Source of the DNA: an uncultured Desulfovibrio sp.
GTDB taxonomy: Bacteria; Desulfobacterota; Desulfovibrionia; Desulfovibrionales; Desulfovibrionaceae
Assembly: GCA_947176055.1 (NCBI GenBank)
Contig: CAMWPE010000065.1
Location: 1 to 11,142, forward strand
Length of the DNA stretch: 11,142 bases
Direction: 5' to 3'
This document shows positions 5,606-11,142 of this stretch, in pieces; within the stretch, counting starts at the first letter, position 1, and every line of letters begins with the position of its first letter. The position numbers and the translations under genes are program-made. Under the pieces are notes generated by a model that had not been told where the DNA came from, made no database searches, and worked only from the letters and a program-made list of their open reading frames with translations.

Positions 5606-6877
5606 ATGAAAGAAGAATTAGCGTCCATCTGGTCGTCGGTGCATGATCAATTTAATAATCCGGTCCAGATTATATACCTCGCTTTTGTCGGATTTATCGT
5701 TGGAGCTTGCGGCGGCGCCGTCATCGCGGTTTTCCGTATTTCCAAAGAGACCGCTTTCGCCGGAGTCATGACCTGGCTCGGCCAACATCGTTCAATAGAA
5801 GCGATCGCTTATTTTATAGTCGCGGCTTTAGCCGCGCTCATAGTAGGCAGGTTAATCAAGAACACCGCGATACGCTTTGGCGGCGCGGAATGGATCCGCG
5901 AGGCCCTTGCCGACGGTCAGACGCGGCCGTGGATGCAAATCCTGATTCCCAAATTTCTGGGCATCTGGCTCACGCTGTCGGCGGGGGTGTCCGTAGGCAG
6001 CGAAGGTCCGTGCATTGAAATGGGCGCGGCCACCGCTTTGGGATTAAAAACCTTTGACAAAAAAGAGTTGTTCGAACGCCGATTTTTTATCCTGGGAGGA
6101 TGCGCCGCGGGCCTTTCCGCCGCTTTTAGCGCGCCATTCGCGGGAATTTGTTATGTCTTTGAAATCATGAGACAGAAGCTGGACAAAACGCTGTTCGTTT
6201 TCCTGCTTGGCGGCTCTTTTGGCGTATATTTTTCCGTGACCCTTGTCTTTGGGCTGGATGTAATGTTGCCGCTGGGCGAAACGCCGTATTTGCGGCTCTC
6301 CGTCGCCTGGCTCCTGGTCGCACTGGGAATTTTTGGAGCGCTGGCGGGCGCCGCTTATAATTATTTATTAAGACTCTCGATCCAGATTTACAAACGTCAA
6401 AATTTGGTTCCTCTGGTCTTCCGGCCCTTGTTTCCTTTTCTCGGAGCCGGGATAATGATGCTTGTTTATCCTGTCTGCGCTGGCGAGGGAATGGCCGTGT
6501 TCGACTCCTTTCCCCAATGGCGCGAAACCATGTCTTTTCTGTGCCTCTTCGTCGTAATCAAATTGCTGTTTACGGCATTCTGTTATGGATCCGGTATTCC
6601 GGCCGGACTGATGGTTCCCATTCTGTGCGTGGGAGGAGCGATGGGAGGAATTTTCGCCGACGTTGCCTATTCGTTGAATCTCCTCCCCCCGGGTTGCGAG
6701 GCGACGCTTGTCGTCATGGGAATGGCGGCGGCCTTCACAGCGGCGGAATGCGCTCCGGTTACAGGCGTGGTTCTGGTTACACAGATGACCGGCGCGTTCT
6801 CCGTAGCTCTCCCTATGCTCCTGGTAGTCTTTACCGCCTGGTGCGCGTCCCGTTATTTAAGAGTGAAAGCGCCCTAA
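5606..6877 (+). CDS. ClC-family anion channel/transporter with unusual filter residues
   Basis: The product is a 423-residue polytopic membrane protein with no C-terminal CBS domains, somewhat shorter than E. coli ClcA (473). ClC signatures are clear: 'GSEGPCIEMGAA' (131-142) with Glu133 at the gating-glutamate position, 'AAGLSAAFSAPFAGICYVFE' (167-186), 'GSGIPAGLMVPIL' (328-340) and 'AAECAPVTGVVLVTQMTG' (379-396). An ungapped alignment by eye to E. coli ClcA shows departures. The first GSGIP is replaced by 'GGAEW' (92-96), so Ser107 becomes Gly92. The internal proton Glu203 becomes Ile187. The protein stops just before the Tyr445 position. Phe357 is probably Met336. It should move anions across the inner membrane, but which anion, and whether proton-coupled, cannot be assumed from ClcA. 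The ATG has only a weak GGGA upstream. It stands alone, with its own candidate promoter. Confidence 0.88.
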   Translation: MKEELASIWSSVHDQFNNPVQIIYLAFVGFIVGACGGAVIAVFRISKETAFAGVMTWLGQHRSIEAIAYFIVAALAALIVGRLIKNTAIRFGGAEWIREALADGQTRPWMQILIPKFLGIWLTLSAGVSVGSEGPCIEMGAATALGLKTFDKKELFERRFFILGGCAAGLSAAFSAPFAGICYVFEIMRQKLDKTLFVFLLGGSFGVYFSVTLVFGLDVMLPLGETPYLRLSVAWLLVALGIFGALAGAAYNYLLRLSIQIYKRQNLVPLVFRPLFPFLGAGIMMLVYPVCAGEGMAVFDSFPQWRETMSFLCLFVVIKLLFTAFCYGSGIPAGLMVPILCVGGAMGGIFADVAYSLNLLPPGCEATLVVMGMAAAFTAAECAPVTGVVLVTQMTGAFSVALPMLLVVFTAWCASRYLRVKAP

Positions 6878-6887
6878 AACCGGATGG

Positions 6888-6912
6888 GCGTCGCTTGCCG
6901 CGACGCGTCTCT
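6888..6912 (+). terminator. Probable intrinsic terminator after the ClC gene
   Basis: GCGTCGC (6888-6894) pairs perfectly with GCGACGC (6900-6906) around a TTGCC loop, starting 10 bases after the ClC stop. The tail GTCTCTATAT is only moderately T-rich, so termination may be leaky. A second, imperfect hairpin (6939-6955, GGGTCGC-AAG-GCGCCCC, one mismatch) follows. Confidence 0.5.
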
Positions 6913-6965
6913 ATATAAAATATCGTTGTATTTATCCAGGGTCGCAAGGCGCCCCGTTTAAAGCT

Positions 6966-6993
6966 CGCTTTTCCTGTTCGCCGGGGAAAAGCG
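6966..6993. repeat. Perfect 9-bp inverted repeat between the ClC gene and dnaE
   Basis: CGCTTTTCC (6966-6974) and GGAAAAGCG (6985-6993) are exact inverted repeats around a 10-base spacer, about 133 bases before the dnaE start. No T run follows on either side, so it is less likely to be a simple terminator. It may be a regulatory hairpin or protein-binding site in the dnaE upstream region. The remainder of the gap to 7125 has AT-rich patches (TATAAAAT at 7056-7063) but no promoter pair with good spacing. Confidence 0.35.
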
Positions 6994-7125
6994 CGGGATG
7001 TTTCGCCTGCTGGCAAAGTCTCTGGCATAAACGGCTCGTCTGTCTTGCCCTCCGCTATAAAATAACGCGCCGGTTATCCGATTTAAAATTCAGTTCAGAA
7101 GTTTAACAATTCGCCGGAGTATTCA

Positions 7126-10100
7126 ATGGCCGACTTTACGCATTTGCATTGTCATACGGAATACAGCCTCCTTGACGGAGCGATTCGCCTGAACGATTTA
7201 TGCGAAAGAGCGAACAGTCTTGGCTTTTCCGCGACGGCCATCACCGATCACGGCAATATGTACGGAGCGGCGTATTTTTACAAAGCTTGCAAGGATCATG
7301 GCATTAAACCCATTATCGGGTGCGAAGTATACACCTGCCATAACCATGCGGACAAGACCATGGAGTATGGTCGACGCTATAATCATCTGGTTCTTCTCGC
7401 ACAAAACAACGCCGGTTATCACAATCTCCTTAAGCTCGTGACCCTGGGCTGGCGCGACGGTTTCTACTATAAACCGCGGGTGGACAAGACTTTGTTGCGT
7501 CGCTATTCCGAGGGGTTGATTTGCCTGTCGGCCTGTCTGGCGGGAGAGATTCCTGCGGCTATTCTGGACAAGGAACCGGATCGGGCCAGGAATCTGATCC
7601 GCGAATACAAGGATATTTTTCCCGGAAGATTTTATCTGGAATTGCAGTCAAACGGCATCAAAGCGCAGGAGAGGGTCAACGACGCTTTGATCCAGCTCGC
7701 TCGCGACGACGACGCGCCCCTTGTCGCCACAAACGATTGTCATTACCTGACCCGGGATGACGCTTACGCGCATGAAGTGTTGTTCTGCATACAGACCCAG
7801 ACAAATATGGACGATCCCGACAGGCCTTTCCTGGGGGACGACGAGGTTCCCGTCTCGGCGGTATACAATGCTCTGGGCGATCCCAATCGGGAATTATTCC
7901 GCGAGGACAACGCGCCCGCGAGTTTTGCCTCGATGCGGGGGACAGGAGAATTTTATTACAAATCCTACGACGAAATGTTCAAACCTTTCGCGCATGTCCC
8001 CGAAGCTGTCAGCAACACCATGGTTATAGCGGAATCCTGCGATGTCGAACTCGACTTTGGCCATCATTATTTTCCCGTTTATCCACTGCCGGAAGGAGAA
8101 AGTCTCGATTCGGAATTTCGCCGCCTGGCTCGGGAAGGTCTGGAAAAGAGACTGGAAAAACATCCGGATCGTGAAAATATCGATGCTGAAAAATATCGGG
8201 AGCGGCTGGAATACGAGTTGAAAGTTATCTGCGAAATGGGTTTTCCCGGCTATTTCCTGATCGTGCAGGAATTTATCAACTGGGCCAAGGATCGCGACAT
8301 ACCCGTTGGGCCTGGACGCGGATCCGCCGCGGGATCCCTGGTCGCATGGGCTTTGCGAATAACCAACCTCGATCCCATTCCCTATAACCTGCTTTTTGAG
8401 CGATTTCTGAATATAGAGCGAATCTCCCTCCCTGATATAGACGTGGATTTTTGCGAGCGCAGGCGCGGCGAAGTGATTCAGCATATGGTGGATCGTTACG
8501 GCAAGGACTCCGTGGCCCAGATTACGACTTTTGGAACAATGAAAGCGAGAAGCGTGGTTCGCGACGTGGGTCGCGCCCTGGGCATGACTTACGCCGACAC
8601 CGATCGCATAGCGAAGCTGGTTCCGGAAAGCCTTGGCATGACGATAGAAAAAGCCATGGACGCGGAGGAAAATTTAAAAAGATTATATAAAGAAGACGCG
8701 GAAGTGCGGAAACTCATCGATATCGCCAGGAGGCTCGAGGGTATGACAAGGCACGCGTCGACTCACGCGGCCGGCCTTGTAGTTTCAGACAAGCCAATGG
8801 ACGAATATCTGCCTCTCTATACCGGAAAACGGGGCGAAATCGTTACCCAGTTCGACGGGCCGATGACCGAAAAAACCGGATTGGTCAAATTTGATTTTCT
8901 CGGACTTCGCACAATGACGCAGATTCAGGACACGCTGGATAATATAAAAAGTCAGGGGAAGGAAGTTCCCGAACTCGATACCCTCGCTTTAACGGATAAG
9001 GCCGTTTACGACTTGTATTCGCGCGGCGATACGGATGGAGTATTCCAGGTTGAAAGCTCCGGCATGCGACAGTATCTGCGCATGCTGAAACCCTCGTGCT
9101 TCGAGGATGTAATAGCCATGCTCGCCCTGTACCGGCCAGGTCCCCTGGGCTCGGGCATGGTCGATGAATTTATCAAACGCAAGCATGGGCAGGCCAAAAT
9201 TGATTATCTGCACGATTCCTTGCGCGATTGTCTGGCCGAAACGTACGGGGTAATCGTCTATCAGGAACAGGTAATGCAGATCGCGCGGATCATCGCCCGT
9301 TATTCCCTGGGAGGAGCCGATCTTTTGCGCCGCGCGATGGGCAAGAAGAAAAAGGAAGTCATGGCGGCTGAAAGGGAGAAGTTCGTCGCCGGAGCCCTTG
9401 AGAACCAGATTGACGAAGCGCTCGCGAATAGAATCTTCGATTTAATGGAAGAGTTCGCCAGTTACGGCTTTAATAAATCCCATTCCGCGGCCTACGCGCT
9501 CATTTCCTATTTTACGGCGTGGCTGAAAGTTCATTACAAGGTCGAATTTATGGCCGCTTTGCTCACATCCGAAATGGGCGATCAGGATAAATTATTAAAG
9601 TATATATCGACCTGCCGCGATATGCGTATCGAAGTCGTCGCTCCCAGCGTAAACGATAGCATGCGGAATTTTAGCGCGCTCGGCGATAAAATAGTATTCG
9701 GTCTAGGCGGAATTAAAAACGTCGGCGACGAGGCCATAAAATCGATTGCGGAAAGCCGCCAGGAGAGGCCATATTCCTCTTTATTCGATCTGCTTTGTCG
9801 CGTAAATCTCCGAAAAGTCACCAAAAGAGTATTGGAATCCCTTATCAAATCCGGCGCCTGCGACTGTCTGGGAGCGTCGCGCGCCGCGTTGATTGGATGC
9901 CTTGATATAGCTCTTAAAAAAGCCGCGGCCGAAAACAAGAGAAAGTCGTCTCAAGCCGCGCTTATGGGCTCCCTCGCGCCTGGATCGGCTGATCCATCCT
10001 TGACAGGTCTGGGATTTGTCATAAAGGAAGGCAATCTCCAGGAAATGGATGAAGAACAAAAAATGCGCGGCGAAAAAGAAGCTCTGGGATTCTATCTATC

Positions 10101-10689
10101 CTCGCATCCGCTCCAGACAATGAGCTGGAAAATCAAGCGTATGAATTTGCGAACTATCGAAGATTGCGCCGATTTGGGGGATAAAGCGACTGTTAAAATC
10201 GCCGTCCTGATAACCAACGTCAAAGAAATAATCACAAAAAAAGGCAAACGAATGGCTTTTCTGGAGGTCGAGGACCTCACAGGGCGCGCCGAAGCCGTTT
10301 TTATGTCGAGACCCTACGAAGCCGCGCGCGAATTCGCGAACTCCGAAAAGCCTATGCTTCTGACAGCGCAAGTGGAACTTTCCGATCCGCTCGATAGCGA
10401 AGCGGATGGTAAATCATTTAAATTGATTGGCCAGTCGCTGATTCCGCTCGAGAGAGTGAGCGACGACGGAAGCCAACCGATAGTCATTACCATCTCCAAG
10501 AAAAATATAAACGAGACTGCTTTAAAAAATCTGCGCGATATACTGGACAATTTCCGCGGAGAAGCGCCGGTGCAAGCGCGCGTCGAGCGCGCCGGTTACT
10601 GGTGTCTATTAAATCTGGACGATGGCATAAGGGTGAAACCGGATCACGAACTGGCTCTACGACTCAGGAACTGGGAACAAGCGGGCTAG
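7126..10689 (+). CDS. dnaE: DNA polymerase III alpha subunit DnaE
   Basis: This is the replicative polymerase of the PolIII holoenzyme: 1187 residues against 1160 in E. coli. The N-terminal PHP domain (about 1-275) starts with 'HLHCHTEYSLLDG' and keeps likely metal ligands His8, His10, Asp41/His42, Glu67, His87, Cys137, Asp204 and His206. The polymerase core has 'GPGRGS' (395-400), 'PDIDVDF' (436-442) carrying the catalytic aspartates, and Asp590 in 'VKFDFLGLRT', the equivalent of E. coli Asp555. 'QAALM' (943-947) is a plausible beta-clamp binding motif. An OB-fold follows at roughly 1020-1105. CGGAG at 7115-7119 sets the start. A segment at residues 234-274 is much longer than in E. coli. 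No second polymerase gene or operon partner is visible. Its resemblance to Desulfovibrio DnaE is the best lineage clue in the window, judged from memory. Confidence 0.97.
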   Translation: MADFTHLHCHTEYSLLDGAIRLNDLCERANSLGFSATAITDHGNMYGAAYFYKACKDHGIKPIIGCEVYTCHNHADKTMEYGRRYNHLVLLAQNNAGYHNLLKLVTLGWRDGFYYKPRVDKTLLRRYSEGLICLSACLAGEIPAAILDKEPDRARNLIREYKDIFPGRFYLELQSNGIKAQERVNDALIQLARDDDAPLVATNDCHYLTRDDAYAHEVLFCIQTQTNMDDPDRPFLGDDEVPVSAVYNALGDPNRELFREDNAPASFASMRGTGEFYYKSYDEMFKPFAHVPEAVSNTMVIAESCDVELDFGHHYFPVYPLPEGESLDSEFRRLAREGLEKRLEKHPDRENIDAEKYRERLEYELKVICEMGFPGYFLIVQEFINWAKDRDIPVGPGRGSAAGSLVAWALRITNLDPIPYNLLFERFLNIERISLPDIDVDFCERRRGEVIQHMVDRYGKDSVAQITTFGTMKARSVVRDVGRALGMTYADTDRIAKLVPESLGMTIEKAMDAEENLKRLYKEDAEVRKLIDIARRLEGMTRHASTHAAGLVVSDKPMDEYLPLYTGKRGEIVTQFDGPMTEKTGLVKFDFLGLRTMTQIQDTLDNIKSQGKEVPELDTLALTDKAVYDLYSRGDTDGVFQVESSGMRQYLRMLKPSCFEDVIAMLALYRPGPLGSGMVDEFIKRKHGQAKIDYLHDSLRDCLAETYGVIVYQEQVMQIARIIARYSLGGADLLRRAMGKKKKEVMAAEREKFVAGALENQIDEALANRIFDLMEEFASYGFNKSHSAAYALISYFTAWLKVHYKVEFMAALLTSEMGDQDKLLKYISTCRDMRIEVVAPSVNDSMRNFSALGDKIVFGLGGIKNVGDEAIKSIAESRQERPYSSLFDLLCRVNLRKVTKRVLESLIKSGACDCLGASRAALIGCLDIALKKAAAENKRKSSQAALMGSLAPGSADPSLTGLGFVIKEGNLQEMDEEQKMRGEKEALGFYLSSHPLQTMSWKIKRMNLRTIEDCADLGDKATVKIAVLITNVKEIITKKGKRMAFLEVEDLTGRAEAVFMSRPYEAAREFANSEKPMLLTAQVELSDPLDSEADGKSFKLIGQSLIPLERVSDDGSQPIVITISKKNINETALKNLRDILDNFRGEAPVQARVERAGYWCLLNLDDGIRVKPDHELALRLRNWEQAG

Positions 10690-10742
10690 AAAAATCCACA
10701 AATCCGGCGGGCGCGAACCTGAATTTTCATTGGAGAGCGACC

Positions 10743-10777
10743 GCGGAATAGCGACGCCAGCGCGTCCCGCTTCTTTC
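10743..10777 (+). terminator. Possible intrinsic terminator after dnaE
   Basis: GACGC (10753-10757) pairs with GCGTC (10762-10766) around a CAGC loop. The stem can be extended by GCGG (10743-10746) with CCGC (10767-10770) if six bases on the left side bulge out. TTCTTT follows at once. It lies 54 bases after the dnaE stop. The stem is imperfect, so this is a modest call. Confidence 0.35.
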
Positions 10778-10789
10778 CCCCTGTACAAA

Positions 10790-10818
10790 AAAGCGCGGAT
10801 AGAGTATGCATGCGCTTT
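10790..10818. repeat. 7-bp inverted repeat AAAGCGC/GCGCTTT upstream of the small gene
   Basis: AAAGCGC (10790-10796) and GCGCTTT (10812-10818) are exact inverted repeats with 15 bases between them. The right arm touches the -35 box of the candidate promoter for the next gene, so it might be an operator. Nothing else supports that role. Confidence 0.25.
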
Positions 10819-10843
10819 ACGCGAGTGTCAGTGTTTAAATAAT
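10816..10843 (+). promoter_or_regulatory. Candidate promoter for the 78-residue protein gene
   Basis: TTTACG (10816-10821, four of six consensus bases) and AATAAT (10838-10843, five of six) lie 16 bases apart in an AT-rich tract. A start near 10850 would leave a leader of about 24 bases that contains the gene's ribosome binding site. Confidence 0.35.
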
Positions 10844-10873
10844 AAATTCATTAATTTTGAGAGGCGTTTCGCG

Positions 10874-11110
10874 ATGACTTTGGACGAATTAAAAACTTAT
10901 CTTGAGAAAGAATTCCCCGTAGTGGAAGAGGACGGCATGTTGCTGGTGACCGTAACCAACGTTACCGGCGAAGCCATGATTTTTTATGTGGAGGAACAGG
11001 ACGGCGGCTTTACGATTACCGAAAGCGCGGGCACAGTTTTTGGCCATTGCTTGTCCCCGGAGGCCGTAAAGAACTATCTGGAGAGATGCGGCACATTTCC
11101 AGCCGCGTAA
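10874..11110 (+). CDS. Small acidic protein of unknown function (78 residues)
   Basis: I do not recognise this protein with confidence. The ATG at 10874 is chosen because GAGAGG (10859-10864) precedes it at nine bases; the frame is open upstream to a TTG near 10728, but that stretch is non-coding in character and holds the candidate promoter. The product is acidic and soluble, with no signal peptide or membrane segment. An N-terminal helix (about 2-14) is followed by alternating hydrophobic segments that look like beta strands ('GMLLVTVTNVTG', 'AMIFYVEEQDGGFTITES', 21-51), then a helix with 'SPEAVKNYLERCG'. Cysteines at 59 and 72 do not form a metal motif. The strand region loosely recalls DUF1828-type proteins, but this is weak. 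It lies 184 bases after dnaE and ends four bases before a hairpin. Confidence 0.75.
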   Translation: MTLDELKTYLEKEFPVVEEDGMLLVTVTNVTGEAMIFYVEEQDGGFTITESAGTVFGHCLSPEAVKNYLERCGTFPAA

Positions 11111-11134
11111 AGAAGCGGGGAACAAATTTCCCGC
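11111..11134 (-). terminator. Hairpin with T-rich tail on the minus strand, after the last gene
   Basis: GCGGGGAA (11115-11122) pairs with TTTCCCGC (11127-11134) around a CAAA loop: 8 bp including one G-T pair. On the plus strand the following bases AAGCGGAC are not T-rich, but on the minus strand the hairpin is followed by TTCTTTA. It therefore looks better as a terminator for a leftward gene lying just outside the window, possibly serving both directions. Confidence 0.45.
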
Positions 11135-11142
11135 AAGCGGAC

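Noticed and set aside
7011..7026. TGGC-TGGC pair (CTGGCAAAGTCTCTGGC) resembling a sigma-54 -24/-12 promoter before dnaE
   Set aside because: The GG and GC elements are 11 bases apart instead of the strict 10, and the -12 half lacks the TTGC pattern.
7894..8484. Long minus-strand open frame inside dnaE
   Set aside because: It lies antisense to conserved DnaE motifs, shows no recognisable domain and no ribosome binding site; it is a by-product of codon bias.
10730..10873. N-terminal extension of the 78-residue protein from a TTG near 10728-10730
   Set aside because: Rare start, no ribosome binding site, and the stretch contains hairpins and a candidate promoter.
1..11142. Search for tRNA or rRNA genes, CRISPR arrays, insertion sequences, toxin-antitoxin pairs or phage genes
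   Set aside because: No cloverleaf, regularly spaced repeat, transposase motif or terminal inverted repeat was visible by eye. Every long conserved frame is a standard chromosomal gene.

Overview
The window looks like an ordinary, gene-dense stretch of bacterial chromosome. I see no phage, plasmid, transposon, CRISPR or RNA-gene signature. The DNA polymerase III alpha subunit, the biotin synthase of the type common in strict anaerobes, and a short lipoprotein all remind me of Desulfovibrio-like (Desulfobacterota) proteins. That placement rests on remembered family resemblance, not on a search, so treat it as a moderate-confidence guess.

Layout, left to right. (1) Bases 2-1562, rightward: the 3' end of a HI0933/BaiN-type flavoprotein, a small DoxX-family membrane protein and a DJ-1/PfpI-family protein. 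(2) A leftward MiaB/MtaB-type tRNA methylthiotransferase gene (1559-2851), whose stop codon interlocks with that of the DJ-1 gene. (3) A rightward exported M15-type zinc peptidase (2914-3738), separated from the mtaB-like gene by 62 bases that hold a perfect GC hairpin followed by a T run. (4) A leftward pair: an uncharacterised lipoprotein (4648-5388) running with overlap into bioB (3735-4673). The bioB stop again interlocks with the peptidase stop. (5) A promoter-bearing divergent gap, then rightward a ClC-family anion transporter (5606-6877), a hairpin-rich 248-base spacer, dnaE (7126-10689) and a 78-residue unknown protein (10874-11110), which is followed by a hairpin.

The genes do not form one pathway. 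dnaE (replication), the tRNA methylthiotransferase (decoding fidelity) and bioB (cofactor synthesis) are housekeeping. The flavoprotein/DoxX/DJ-1 cluster could be a small redox or stress unit, but that is inference. The peptidase, lipoprotein and ClC protein are envelope functions.

The points most worth a second look are three proteins that depart from textbook family members. BioB has Gly where the classical [2Fe-2S] cluster has a Cys ligand, with spare cysteines nearby. The ClC protein lacks three classical anion or proton site residues but keeps the gating Glu. DnaE carries a 41-residue segment where relatives have only a few residues, in an otherwise metal-competent PHP domain. At the DNA level, the two convergent gene pairs both share a TTAA stop overlap. 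I found no convincing new multi-gene system.
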